A stretch of 64,000 bases of DNA from Crocodylus rhombifer. Taxonomy: Eukaryota; Chordata; Crocodylia; Crocodylidae. Numbering within the stretch: the first letter of the stretch is position 1; every line of letters begins with the position of its first letter. Below, piece by piece: positions 1 through 13,500 of the stretch. A program made the position numbers and the translations under genes. Below the pieces are notes generated by a model. It was not told where the DNA came from and did not search any database. It was given only the letters and a program-made list of their open reading frames with translations. The stretch lies in NCBI GenBank assembly GCA_038503035.1, contig JAVSML010024594.1, positions 274,367 through 338,366 of the forward strand, read 5' to 3'.

Positions 1-173
1 CTGCTCCGTACTACTATAAATGTTAAAACATCACTGCTCTAGGGGAAAGGAGACCACGACAAGAAAAGTCCGGAGCTCGTCATGAAGCTTTGTGTACAAG
101 TCAAATATCAAGGGTCATATAATGGTCAACTGCAACAGCCAACTTCTTTTCACATTGGAAAAGCACTACTCAC
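1..173 (-). other. ZFHX3: Start of the ZFHX3 intron after the third coding exon
   Basis: The intron begins at 173 with GTGAGT on the minus strand and runs out of the window. Nothing else is recognised in it. Confidence 0.9.
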
Positions 174-405
174 CAGCATCAGCTGTTGGACACTTCCGAA
201 TGGTGAAGATCTGCCCCAAGTCTTCCTCTTCCTCAGGGAGGCCCTTCTGGAGACGCTGCAGTTTGCGCAGACTCTCACTCCGCTGATGTTTCATGGAGCG
301 CACGTGCTGGATGAGGTTCAGTTTGGCCTTGGTGGAGTAGTTGCAGAGGACACAGTGATAATAGCAGCTTTCACCCTCGACCCCACTCTCATGATGCTGA
401 AGGTG
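174..405 (-). CDS. ZFHX3: ZFHX3 third coding exon (residues 1076-1152)
   Basis: On the minus strand the acceptor TTCTTCACAG is followed by an open frame starting [13 protein letters not shown] and ending [12 protein letters not shown] plus one base, then the donor G|GTGAGT. The 232-nt exon enters in phase 0, matching the exit phase of the exon at 39625-40121, and leaves in phase 1. It encodes one C2H2 finger ([13 protein letters not shown], ending VRSMKH) and a basic, Leu-rich helix ([14 protein letters not shown]) followed by an acidic run (PEEEEDLG). This matches mammalian ZFHX3 just after SLKLYK. No ATG-initiated ORF spans it on this strand, so it is visible only by splice logic and homology. 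Overlapping plus-strand ORFs are shadows. Confidence 0.95.
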
Positions 406-3400
406 CTGTGAAGAACAAAGCAGAGACGTACAGGATAAAGTTGAAGTTGTCTATACCCCTTCCCCAGCCTCTACGGTTACAGCACAGCAAGCTGCTGATA
501 GGTAACTTGGAACTCAACGCCAGGGAAAACACTGAACAAAATCCAAGAGCCAGACCCTCGGGTGGTTACTATGAAGGTACCACGAGTAGGAATTTACCTG
601 GCACCACTGTACTGACCGACAGCAACTTACAGAGAGATTGGGCTGCATGCAGAAAGAGGAACGATCAACATGGGCAAGGAATTGTTGCCGTGTCTTCTGA
701 AAGGGCTGACCGTGCTCAACAGCGTACGAGAGACAACCCAGGCCCCAAACGCAGGAGTCTGTAACTGAAGAGCGTGGACAAAACCCTCCAGTTCCACACG
801 GGCCCGGAGACCCGAGAGGAGCAAACATCCCAGAGTTTCTTTTTCGAGTGGACGGGTCTATAGAAGGACTTGAAGGAGGTGGGTTATCAGTCTGCAGGTC
901 TGGTGGGAAAAAGGCATGTCATGGGGTGGGTGTGAAGCAAAGGAAAGTCTGTCTTTTGCTGCAGAGCGAGGACTCTGGGGAATAAAGACAGCAGAGGACA
1001 AGTTCTCAGCCCCCCGGGTCCTGAATCCCCCTTACAGACACAGACCACCTTGACAGCCCTCAAAAAGACCCTTTCTGAAGTTGACCTCCGCCTCTCACGA
1101 AAAGGTGCTGCTCAAGCCTTCAGTAACTCGCTGCCTGTCAGAGTCCATCACTGCCGGCAGAAATATGAAATCGGGGAACTGAGCTCCTCAGAAACGTGCA
1201 GCTGAAACGAGAAGCCTAATATCACACCCTACCCTGCGGGGCATCGAGCGCCTCCATGCTGTGTCCCCCTCCCTGAGCCCTCGCCACGCCGTCGAGCCTG
1301 GAAGGGTTGAAGGCTGTGCGTGAAGGTGGTTTGACGGCCAGGAATACCATGTGTCAAGCAGAGGACAGGAGCAATGGGGTGTATAAACGCACAGGACCTC
1401 GCGGGCAAAGGGGAGCACTGTGCCTCACTGCTCCTCTCCCACAGCTGACACCTTGCAGGAGGCCACGTGCGTTTTGCCTGTCGTATGAGAGGAAGAGAAA
1501 GAAGAAGGGGGAAAAGTGAGAAATACGGAACGGCTGAAACCAATGGGTCTCCTCATCCTGCTGAAACACAGCGTCCAACTCTTTTGCCCTGCGCGAAGGA
1601 GCTGGGGAAGGCAGCACATGCTGCTCCTGTGCTGGCTCCAGCAGCCAAGCCAGAAAGACGGAGCTCCTTTTTTACTGGAAGACTCCACTGTTAAACCCCG
1701 CCTGCACCCTACGAACGGCAAGACTCAGGCTCTGCAGAGCTGCCACCAACGCTGCACAGAACAAATTACACGGGAGAAACACGCAACTAAAACCAAGGAT
1801 AAAACAGGAGCGATCTCTTGGTCGTCTGAGGACACCTGTCGACTCTCTGGCACAGAGCCCCACCGGATCACGCTGGCACAAGGCGCCAACTGTTATTTGC
1901 CAGGTCTCTGGGATTCCCGCTGGCTGGAGTGAAACACGAGTGGAAAGACAGGCGTGAATTCACTCTCCCAGCTGCGTAGAGCATGCGGCGAGCCCTGCTT
2001 GGCATGGCTAGAGCTCAGGCTGCTCCCCGAAACGCCACAGCAGCACGGCAGCCAGCGCACGGGGACAGAGGGACGCAGCCGGAGGGCGAGGACGACCTCT
2101 CAGCCCGTGGCACTGGACTGCAGCACCAGCCCTTGCTACGTGCTTGGAAGTGCTCATCTCACCGCAGCCCCCAACACCACCTCATCGCCTGCGCAAACCC
2201 GGGGACACCGCACCCGACGCATCCTGGTTTGGGTGAACTGACGCACGTTCGCTACGGTCGCGTGCTCAGAGCTCCAGCCACTAAGTGTTGTCAACTAAGG
2301 GCCCAAAGACGTAGGCGATCTCTCTGAGCCAAGAGCTGTTTAAGGCGCAGGACAGGACCGGGAGCTGCTGCTTGCACCTGGAAGGGTCGGGAGAAGGACA
2401 CGCTCATCCCGGTGCTGCTAATCAGAAAAGCCTCTTGGGGAATCACGATCCATTTAATTAAATTTGTAGGACCCACCAAGACACTTGTGCCACTGCTGCC
2501 CTCAAAGGATCTTACTGTTGCTTTCTCTGGGGAGACCTTTACTTCTCCCGCCTGCACGCTCATTTCTCTTCTGTTCGTGCACTAGCATAAGCTTTTGCCA
2601 AAAAGACGGAAGGAAAGCCAAGACTGATGGAAGGAAATGGGGATGTCACAGTGTTGTGCTCAGCTCAGCCAGCCCAGTCCATGCGCTCTGCGGACTCGGG
2701 TCTCACGCGGGCAAGAGTTCGGGACTGTGGCAAAAGCACTCATCTCCCCGAGGGCACCAACCTCCGGCAGGCAGAAGCCTCCCAAGTCCTGAGCAAACAA
2801 CGGAGAGCCCGGGAAAGATGCAGCACTCCCAAACCAGGACCACTTGCATCCTGCCTCTGAAAGCAGCCTGTACCACAAGGTGCAAGAAACCCCAAGCAGG
2901 CACGTATGGAAAACCTCGACCACGAGGGAGTTTCCTTTTGCTCTGCCTGCCAGGTGGTAATACAACTGACACCTGGTTCAGGGGAGGTCACCCACGAGGC
3001 ATTCCCCGATCTGGGGCGCTACATACACGGTTTAAGGGAAGATTTGAGAGTAAGCTCTCTATGACGACCACAGGAACAATTCTCGCTGCTCTGATTAAAG
3101 GCAGACTTCAGGAAACCATTTATTTTAAGCAACTTTGTACATCTCTGTCTGCTGCAGGGCTGTTCCCTTCCCTCCCATCCCAAGGGTGTAGGTGCAGTCA
3201 GGATCCCCCCTCTTCGGTCACAATGCACACACAGCCCAATACCTAGACAGCCTATGAGTCTGGCATGGATGTGGCAGTGATGTCACACTTACAGTACTGT
3301 GATTTTACTGCAGAAGTATACCAGGGGAAAAGCAGGCAAGCACATCACTCCGGCAGTTATTGGCCGGCGCATTACTGAGAATGATGAAACACAGGACAGG

Positions 3401-4734
3401 TATGTGTAGTTATAGTCCATCATGCTGTAAAGCTTTCCCCAGAAGAGAATTCCCCTCCTTGCACAAACACACATTCAAAATACTAAACAAGAACACTCAT
3501 TAGAAGAAAATTCAACTTGAAAATCAAAAGAATATATATTGTTCCTAAGGAAAACCAACCAGCTCCTGTCAGACAGCATTGATCTCTGCAAATCAGGAGG
3601 GGGTACTCACCCCCTTCCAACAATAGGAAACTTCTAACATCTGGTTCTTCACGCATGGAATGCAAAATATTGATCCAGTTTAGGCAAAGCTCCACTTGAA
3701 AGCAGACACAGACAGAAGTACGCTCTGATAGAAACCATAAGGCTCACAAGTGAGGCTTCCCAGGGGAAAAGGCCTGCGACTGTGCACACACTAACCACAC
3801 CGTGACACACACTGCTCACAACACCTCTCTCCATGCCTGCACTCAATTCAAAATCCAGTCTGCCCCTCCTCTGCTTGAGAAACACGCCAGGCCTGGCCGC
3901 AATGCTCTTGTCGGTCCCTATGGGAAAAGGATCCTAATGCTGAAGGTGTCCCGTGTCATTTATTTGCAGGTGCTTTTAGTACTAGAAAAATTCTCAAGCC
4001 CTCAATTAAATACCCATCCTCTGAAACACTCTCCCCAACATCTTCACCACACAATGTGCGCCCTAAATGTGATTTGCCTATTGGCAGTTCACGAGAAAAG
4101 CTACTTACAAAAATGAAGATCCCAAGCTCACAGAAGCAGGTTTCTACTATATTATTTTATCCTCACCTCTGCAAACATGCGCCAGTATCCTGATCCATAG
4201 GAAAGGCTGGGTCAGGAAGGAACAAAGGGGTGGGATGTGGCTGGGATGATCTCCTTTAGACAAACTTTGTATGCAAGTCAGACTGTGGAAGAATCTACCG
4301 TTATCATCTCCTTGGAAGTCAGAAGTGGAAGTCTGCTAGGACAGAAAGATACCGTCACACAGCAATTCCAAATAACAGATTATAGAAAAGCTGTGACCAC
4401 CAATCACTGAGCCTGCCATTACTTTTCAAGATTAGGTGTTTAAGAAAAAAACAGACAGACAGACTGGAAATCAGGAAAGAGTTGAGGGCTTGCTTCCACA
4501 GTTGCACACCAAAATATCCCAACTAACTTTGCCCCAAAGAGCCGCCATAGCATGGCCTCTCAGACTGATTAAAAAATAATATTATGCATTGCTTTCTAAA
4601 GAACTGGGTTAAGCAAGCTGGCATGTACATGCGATTCATAAATGCAAAGGTCAGGCAAAGACCAATGGAGAAATGCCTTAATCCCAGTGACTACAGTAGT
4701 GCACAGTGAAGAACGGGGCAGAGATGCTTGTCCT

Positions 4735-4910
4735 AGGCACGGCGCATGCGCAACAGCAGCAGACGTGAACTTGCAGTGGCGGACACGGGGCGGGCCAAGG
4801 GAGGGAGCCGGGGTATCGCGCACAGGCGCCGCGGATGGCAGGGAGACAGTAGGTCGGGCAGGGGGCACCGAGGGTACGGACGCAGGCGGCCGAGGGCCAC
4901 TGCACAAGGG
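4735..4910. promoter_or_regulatory. CpG-rich patch with an NRF-1-type site
   Basis: CpG-dense sequence inside the large ZFHX3 intron. GGCGCATGCGCA at 4741-4752 fits the NRF-1 binding consensus. This could be a minor promoter or enhancer. No adjoining transcript can be defined from sequence. Confidence 0.35.
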
Positions 4911-4953
4911 CAGTAGCAGTTACCTTTGAACTGTGACCTGGGGACAAGCCAGG

Positions 4954-5042
4954 AATGACACAAATGCAGCAGAACTGCTCAAACCTTAACCCTGGATGAA
5001 ACAGTGTTAACCTTGGGGCAGTTCTGCTGCATTTGTATCATT
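4954..5042. repeat. Hairpin-forming inverted repeat (MITE-like)
   Basis: Arms 4954-4989 and 5007-5042 are inverted copies over 36 bp with about 5 mismatches. The core shared 17-mer is CAAATGCAGCAGAACTG and its complement. Weaker pairing extends about 15-20 bp further out on each side. The loop is 17 bp. Confidence 0.75.
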
Positions 5043-5439
5043 CCCACCTTGCTCAAGTAACAATTAGAGCTTATTAGAACAACAAGTATTCACAGCCCGT
5101 GACCCTCAATGCGTGCGATATTTACACAGAAAGAGGACAGCACTATACTCCGTATCTTCCTCTTCCCTTGCCTCTCTTCACCCTTCTGTTCGGGTAGTCA
5201 CCTCCTAACAAATCTCACCCCCAAGATTTTCTAATCATCATCACCAAAAAGCCCAAAGCCACAGCACTGGTCCTTCTGCTTGCACATGATTCCCCTTCAT
5301 CACGGCCCGCGTTGCACCTGGTACTTGCAGGCTGCAAACTCCTCCCAGGAGAGGGACCACGTCTTATGCTACACAGCACCAAGCATGATGGCCTAGTGAG
5401 GCTGAGAGCCAGCGGAATAAGGCAATAAAACAGGACGTC

Positions 5440-7140
5440 TATAATCTAGGACACTAGAAATAAGAGGAAGTCCAAAGAAAAGGAGGTCCTGCGCAGAATT
5501 CAAATAGTGATCTAGTGAGGGATGATGCAGAGAAGGCTGAAGTTTTAAATGCCTTTTTTGCTTCAGTCTTCGTGAATAAAGTCAGCTACCAGATGACATG
5601 TGCAACCAAATGGGGAAAGAGGCAAAGAGCCTAGAGTAGCGGCAGAACAGGGTAGGGGTCACATAGAGAAGCTGGATGCTTTCGAGTCAGCAGAGCAGGA
5701 CGGGATGCACCCGAGTGCTCAACGACTTGGCGGAGGTAATCTCAGAACAACGAGCAACCACCTCTGAGAACTTGCGGAGGTTTGGTGACATCTTGTATGA
5801 CTGGAAAAAAGGGGCAAATACAGTGCCCATCTTTATTAAACGGAACAAGGAAGACCCAGGGAGCTACAGACCAGTCAGCCTGAGCTCAGTATCTGGAAAG
5901 ATCAGGGAGCAGGTCCTCAAGGAATCCATTTACGTTGTCATCAAGAGCAAGGTGATCAGGAACAGTCAGCACGGACACAGCAAGAGCAGAGGTCATGCCT
6001 GATGCACCTGATGTCCTCCTACGATAAGATGACAGACTCTGTGGATGGGGGGCAAATGGCAGATGTGATGTACCTTGGTTTTATCAAGGCTTTTCACACC
6101 ATCTCCCATGTCAGTCTCATTAATTAGCTGAAGACATGCAGATTACAATGAATGTACTGCAAGGCAGATCCAGAAATGGCTGGATCATCATGCTCAGTGA
6201 GTAGTCATCAATGGCTCAACGTCTAGATGGAAGCAGGTTTCAAGTGGGGCTCACGAGGGGTCTGGTTTTGTTTAACTTCTTCATTAATGACTTGGACAAT
6301 AGGACTGAGTGCATGCTAATTCGTGGATAACACCAAGTTGGGTGGCGTTGTTGACGCTCTGGAAGGGAGGGCTAGGACCCATAATGACCTGGGTGAACTG
6401 GAGAAATGGTCCAAAATCAATCAGATGAAGTGCAACAAGGATAACTACGAAGTCCTGCAACTGGATCAGAATAGCTGCATGCACAAATAGAAACTGGGGA
6501 ATAATTGGCCAGGCTGCAGTACTAGAGAGAAGGAATTGGGGATTACAGCAGAGAAGAGACTGAACTGGAGTCGACTGTGTGCTCGTTGCAAAAAAGCCAA
6601 CAGTGTATTCAGTTGTGTTAACAGGAGTGTTGCTTGCAGTAAAGGGAAGGGATTCTCCCACGCTATTTGGCACAGGCGAGGCCTCACTTGGGGTACTGTG
6701 TTCAGTTTTGAGCCCCACTTCACAAAGGATGCAGACAGGTTGAAAAGTCCAGCAGAGAGTGACAAAAATGATCAGTCTGGAAAACATGACTTAGGAAAGG
6801 CTGAAAAAGCAAAGGGTATTTAGCTTGGAGAAGAAAAGACTGGTGGGGAATTTGATACCCCTTCAAATCCCTGAAGGGTGATTACAGGAAGGATGCAAAT
6901 GAGCTTTTCTCTGTGGCTGTAGGGGACAGGACTAGGAGCAATGGTCTCAAACTGCGGCAAAGGAAATTTGGATTGGTTGCGAGGAGGACCTCCCTCCAGG
7001 AGTCGGGGAACCTCCATCCAGACACCGTCACGAGCAGGCTGGACAGACACTTGGCCGGCACGGCCGAGCCGGGGACGCTCCTGCCTCGAGCAGCGGGGCG
7101 TCCCTTCCAGCCCTGCTCTCCTCTGATGCTACGAGCCTAA
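5440..7140 (+). mobile_element. Degenerate CR1 LINE fragment with reverse transcriptase remnant
   Basis: Typical CR1 reverse-transcriptase phrases are readable in several frames: the segment leading to AGTTTTAAATGCCTTTTTTG with TTCGTGAATAAAG, then GSYRPVSLSSVSGKI at about 5858-5905. The catalytic FADDTKLG motif is decayed to FVDNTKLG at 6320-6343. The 3' part (about 6520-7140) has the homology to the RT C-terminus and the 3' UTR. Stops and frameshifts throughout make it dead. It is 5'-truncated, as is usual for CR1. Confidence 0.85.
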
Positions 7141-9864
7141 AAGGGACCACTGTAGTTGACTCCAGTATACACAACCAGGATGATGCACCGCGATGCTCCA
7201 CCACCACCTCTTACCGTAAACAGGAGTAACGGCAGTCCTTCCTTCTCACCGCACGTGATCCAGTTTAAATTGGCAGAGGCCTCACAGGACTAAATGAATA
7301 TACACACGTACACTCGGAAGCTTTTCACACAGAGGGCACTAGCTGAGCAAACATCACCTTGCACCTTCCAGTGAATGGAAGATTATGTCCAAAGAAGGGG
7401 CTTTACTCTTTTCTTTAAGTCTTAGGCAGTGGTTTCCCTTAGGATGTCTTGCAACAGAAGGGAATAAAGGCAAAGGATTGCACCTTTTCCATCTCAGAGG
7501 GTATTCACAAGCATCAGATTCAATATAAAGGAGTAAGTGCTGTTAAAACATGTCTAATTAATAAAAGATGTTAAAAAGACTGAGCAAAGGTGGCTAGCAG
7601 AGGGCGAGCGGAGTAGGCGAACGGTGGTGGCACACGGCACCCCATCAGCCCTCACAGAGCTCGCAGCGACCTCTACCCTACAGGCACATTTCTGTGCTCC
7701 CAAATCCCTGTCAGAGGGGGGACTCCAGGCAAATCCAAGAACGCAGGCCATTTTAAAAGCCCTTGTACACACATGCTCATCCACTGGCAAATGCTCCCCA
7801 CTTAGCACGTCAGTGGGTACACGTGCCAGTCTCAGTCCCTTCCACCCTAAGTGGGAAAGGTTCGCATGTGAACCCCACGGCCAGGGCAGCACCGTGGCAC
7901 TAATGGAAAGGGGGTATCCCTCCCGCAGCTCGACCAGGCTAATGTGTCAGATGCCAAATCATACATGGACATCTCAAAACACAGCATTCAAGAAATGAAA
8001 CCAAACAGAAACCCCCCCAAAATAGAACAAAAACCACCCAACAAAACCCTGTACCCACTAAGAACTGAAGAGAGAGAGCAGATTCCCAAATACGCTTCTC
8101 TGAGCTTTATTTCTGCTTCAGTACTACAGGGCTGCACAGGGCCACGGAAGAAAGAATTTGGCTCTTAAAGTACAAGCTTCTCAGTGAACAGAGCAGACAG
8201 GCCGGCGGGACGAGTGCCACAGCACGGATTCTGCGTTCCCTGGCTGTAACTGCACACACGCGTCCTCAGCCGGGATCCACGTGTGCAGAACAACACTGCC
8301 ACAGGAAGGAATCGGGGTCTGGCACAGAAACCCCGCGAGCTCCCCCAGCGCAGTGCTGATCCCATATGCTGCACCAGATCAATCATGCAACCTCCTCGCA
8401 CAAGAATTTGGACCGCTAATGAAAAAGTCATGTGGAGCAGCTGTCTGATGCTGGCCTGCTCCAAGTGCTGCATAACAGTCGGAGCTGGCTCAATCCGTCT
8501 CGCTCTCCTCTCACACCTGCAGCCCGCGCTGGAATTTCCTGGAGCCGTCCGCGAGGCTGGGGAGGCAGCACGCAGCGGGAGTAGTGCTGGCCTGACACCG
8601 AGAGGGCGGGCCTGCCTGTCCAGACCTCTGCAAGGACGAAGGATTGCTTTTCACTGCGGCAGGCTCAAAAGATGAACTTTCACGCTCTTCAGATTTCCTC
8701 CCCTGTCCCTAAACTGCTCACTGCCCTGGGAGCGCAGATCCACACCCTCACCTTGGAAACCCTCAGCCTCCAGCACTACGCAGCACAGCGGGACGGCGGG
8801 GGTAGTTCCTGCCCGGTTCCCAGCCGTGCACATGCTGCAGTGCGTCCAGACCCGCTGCCCCGCACCCTCCCGCAGCCCAGCGTCACTGTCCCCTGGACAC
8901 CCAGGCACCCTTCAGCCACCACTTTCTCCCCAGACCCAGATGTTCCCTAACGTGCCATCACTAAACATTTAAAAGTTGTATTTTTAAACAAGAAATGTGG
9001 CTCTTATCTGCCTTTTAGGTTGTGAGCTTTGTCTCTGTTTTCCTCTGTAGCTACGGGGTCTAGCAATTTACCTTTTTTCCACCCAAATGACGCCTACACC
9101 TTTGATGCGACTGCATGACTGAGGTGAAGAGCCAGTGGCTCGACTGGAGGTCCTCTGCAGACCCTCTGGCCTGGATTCCAGCCGCTTGCTCCTGAGGAAG
9201 CGTCTCCTGTGCTTTAATCCCGATCAGAGCCAACCGAATCCATCCAGCGGCCTGACGTGGCAGGAATCACGATGTACCTTCCTACCGGTATCAACCCCCT
9301 AAAAACCCCTCGATGGCCTGGCCGGGGATGGTGACAGACACAGGAGCAGCAAAAGCGAGACCTCTTTCCCAGACAGACACTCAGAAGCACTCACTGAACT
9401 GCCCCACCTGTCCTTTTTTGTGATTGGGAGGAAGGCCCGTAGCAGGCCATATTCACCAGTGCTTTCAATCAGCCCTGCTCGCCCGCGGACCTCTAGCAAG
9501 TGTTTTACTGAAACTCAGCGTGGTGACCATCACCGTTCGCAGGCGCTCCCAGAAGAGAGCAAGGGAAGGCAGGTTTCCTTTCTAAGGCCTGGAACAAGAC
9601 AGTGGGCGACCAGGGCAGAGGCGTTTTCCCCGATGATCGTGAGCCGGTGCCTGCGGTGAAGGGAAGACGACAATCCCGTTGGCGGCTCTGCAATGCTTTT
9701 GGGATGCCCCATAAACAACCCAGACAAAACACCCAGCAGACTGGGTTTTGCTCCCCCACCCCTTTAAGTCTCATTAAAAGCCAATATTGTTCAGCTTAAA
9801 GATGGAGAGCTCAGCATGGATTTTACTGAACGTTAAATCAACCAGCAAGCGTAGCCAGCAAACT

Positions 9865-10180
9865 CTGTGGCACTTTAACTTTAAATAATGCAATAATTAT
9901 TGAATTTCCTTTTTATAACCGAAGTGCTGGAATGTAAACAATGGGGCTGTAATTGCAGGAAGGGGGGATCAATAGAGGCAATCGTTTTCAGCCATGTTAA
10001 TTGTAAATACAATTGCTCCAAGATGTCAGCCTTGTTCTTCTCGCTCCCAGAATCATCCTAACGGATGACAGAGTCCAACTTTCCCATTACAGCTGTTCGT
10101 TCCTTTAAGAGGTTCTCAATCAGGTCTGATCAATCTGTCAAGATAATGCATGGAGTAAGTAAGACTCTTCCAAACACAAG
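9865..10180. promoter_or_regulatory. AT-rich candidate conserved non-coding element
   Basis: The block has homeodomain-like sites (AATGCAATAATTATTGAATT, TTAATTGTAAATACAATTG) and non-repetitive, low-CpG composition. This is typical of deeply conserved intronic enhancers in developmental transcription-factor genes. Conservation itself cannot be tested here. Confidence 0.3.
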
Positions 10181-10424
10181 CTTCCAATCAATAGCCTGGA
10201 CCAGCTTAATGAGGAGGGGCTAAAGCCCAGAGGGAGGCAACAGCCCTAGCTTTCGCCTGTCTTTGGCAGGCTGGCTTCTTCACATGGCCCTGCTAAACGG
10301 ATCAGCTCTTAACGAGGACATTGTTTATGCAGGCTCCAGTGAGCAGCAACCTTCCCCATTCCCCAGGGACAGATGGACACACAACAACATAGATTAACAG
10401 AAAACAAGATGGGGCCAAATTAGG

Positions 10425-10560
10425 TTTAACTTGGACTTCCCCCTCTCTCCTTTTCTTAATTGTGCAGGCGGCCTGAGAGCACTAATTAATCATTCATTAC
10501 AGGAGATTCGGATATGTGAAAGACTCTGCATGCTCATTAAATGTGTAAAAGCTTCACAAG
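10425..10560. promoter_or_regulatory. AT-rich candidate conserved non-coding element
   Basis: Contains CACTAATTAATCATTCATTA and CTCATTAAATGTGTAAAAG, clusters of TAAT cores in otherwise unique sequence. Enhancer role is inferred. Confidence 0.3.
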
Positions 10561-13500
10561 GATCCCTCCCACCTACTTCTTCAAGAACAAAGTCCACTGG
10601 AAAACCTCTTGCCTGCCCAACTCTACCCGACAGCCATTTCCTTGCCCTGAACAACCGTGGGCAGAAGGGAGGCACCGCCGTGCTACAGGGCAGCGGAGCC
10701 AACAGCTCGGCTGTGGGTGGCGGCAGAAAATGCATCCCTACGCCCTGCGAGATGTCCTGGACCTCGAAGCTTTACTTCGGGCCCAGCTCACAGACCAGGA
10801 TCCAGGCGTGTTTGGTAGTGCGCTCACAGCCCAAGCAGAGGGCAGAGCGAAGGGGCTCTATGCAGGTGCCAACTAGCTTACAGCCACGGCCCTTTGCTCC
10901 TCCATGAGCGGATCGGCAGCCACGCCGGAGCAATCCCTTCCAAGGTCCAAGAGCTTTCCAGTTCCCTTCCGCCTGCAACAGCTTCTTGGAAGGCCCAAGA
11001 GGTGCACGCTTCAGTACCTGCTCAGGTAAGTCCAGGAATATGTTACTGCAATTAGTAAGCTCCATAATGAGTAGACGAGACAACACAACCCCAGGTGACT
11101 ACGTTTCCTACTGTCACCACATAGGCAGCTCAAGCCTGTTATGGCCAGCGTTGCTCTCAAATCTCAAGATCTGTTTCATCAAGCCTTTATTGCACGCTCT
11201 TCGAACCCCAACATTTAAACAATACAAAGACGCAGGACCAACATTTTAACTAAATCTTGGGGAACCCCATTAAAGTTCCTGGACCTTCCTCTCTTCCTTG
11301 TTGCTGGCCATCCTTATATACGTGTCTATAACTACCACGTATTCTGCTGTAGCGGCAGCAGAGCAACGAGGCAGACTCGGGGGCACATCTCACACACAGG
11401 TCCCTTTGTGCTCAATGGTCTGGTTCTCCCACGATTCTGCCCCCTCTACTCAGGACGACCAGCTCCAAGCACCCAAAAGTCAACTGCGAGGCCCGCTAAC
11501 AAATCACAACAGGCTGATGGTTATTAAACTCTAGGGGGAAAAGTTCATACTTTTTAAAAATCCGTCTTCTGATCTCTGAAGAAACCAGATGTTCAGGCTT
11601 TCTGCAAACAGGGAGACTATCAAAAATTTGCTTCCTTTTTAAATGGAAACTTAGATTGTCAGGATACTGGGTGCTGTGAATTCAAGGAAAACACCAGCTA
11701 TCACTGGTGCAGGCATCATGGCATCTGGCAACATGCCTACTGCTTTCTTTACACATTACAGATCTCGTCATGAGCTACTTCTTCCCCTTCCGTGGTCGAA
11801 GCAGGAGTAGCAGATCATCTACCTTTTCCATCGAAACTTCTTTACTGTTTAGTGGGAGAGGTGAAAGAGCAGTGCTGTTTGCAGGCAACTTAATTTCACA
11901 TCAGTTTACATTTCTGCAGAAAAATGTTTGCCAGAATTGTAAACTGCAACAAGAACAAACAAGAACGTGTATATCTATCAAAACTAACAAAGGAAGCTTG
12001 AATCACTGAAGCCCAGAAATTAAAATACCATGGGAAGAGTATGACAGGTGATGTCTGTTTTATATGAACTGACAACATTTCGGGTAAATTTTCAAAACAG
12101 ACCATAGAGCTTAGCTATGAATGTGGCAGTGACACGGCTAGAACAAGACAGACATCTCACACTCGACATCCTCAGCACTTACGTTACCTTTTACTACTGC
12201 AAATATTGCGACATTTGCAAATGTTTGGTTTCAGTGGGCGATTTTTGCCCCTGCAAATCCAAGACTAACCACAACTGAAAGGGTTTTGCTCATCACAATT
12301 AAGCACAGTTTACCAACATTTCATGCTTTCCAAACAACTGGTCCTCAGTGTGGCAGAAGCAGCGATACACTATTTTTAAACAATGCAATAGGAAAGCTTA
12401 TGTTTTAAGAGATGGCACCCAGAATTAAATCCTGCAGACTCTTACACCACTTCACTGTGCCAACACCGAAGGGTAACGCAGGTCCTTCCTCCCTGCACTT
12501 CTTTTGACCCTTCGCTCAACAGAGAGGAGTCAGGGGATGCAAAGAGCCCCTTCTCTCCCATGCTGGGGAGGAGAACAACACAGGGGGCTGCTTGGAGGTG
12601 GAGAGAAAGCAGTGGTCACAGCCAGGCCTGGGTACAAAGATCCTGCTACCTAGCCATTTCCTATGCAGCTGAAGCAGGTAAGATTTGGTTAGATCCCCTG
12701 TGAACAGCTGGGGCAGTATCAGTGGCTGGTGTGAAGTGTGCAGCAGTGGCCTACGCCTGCAAGAGGTAGAGGCATAAGGCTCGCTGTCCATATTGGCTTG
12801 CAGATGTCTGGTAGTTAGGAAAGGACGGGGGTTTCAAGTGGGGAAGAGGGTTAATTGTTAAGCCTTCCACACACAAAGGCCTTTTGTGGGCCTTGATGAT
12901 GTATTATTTTCTCTAACAGCCATCTTGAATTGATTCACAGCGCTACACTGAAAGGATGCGCACAAGGGGACTTCACATCCAAAGACGCAGTACAAAACTA
13001 CCCCCAGATTAGCCACACTGGGTGCATGCTTACACAGGCTCAACATTAAGACAACTTTGTGAGACCTCCACTGTGGCTTTCTAGAGTCTCAATTCATTTT
13101 GAAATAACTTCCTAATATTCAAAATTAAGCACATGAGTTTATAACCAATGATAGCTAATTTAACAATATTTAAAAGGGCAAACTTTATTTTTAAAAAATT
13201 GTGCGAAAACTAAGAGTTTTGCTCCAGGTTCATAAGAAGGTGAACTTACAAATTCAGAAGAGAGATGGAAGGCATGCCTCCTGCATCTTGGAGCAGTGAG
13301 GAGGGGGCGGGGGAGGCAGATAAAGGATCTGCTCAGGTACAGAAAGGTTTGCATCTGCTAGGAAATTACCATAAGCAGCAGGAAGCAAAATGCTGGCATT
13401 TCCTGTCCACAAACCTGGACCAGGCGACAACCCAATGAAACTTCTGCACTTGTAACCCAATACTGTAATGGGTTTTTTGCTGCTACATCACAATTCATAG

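Noticed and set aside
6284..6787. 167-codon minus-strand ORF
   Set aside because: It is antisense to the CR1 reverse-transcriptase remnant.
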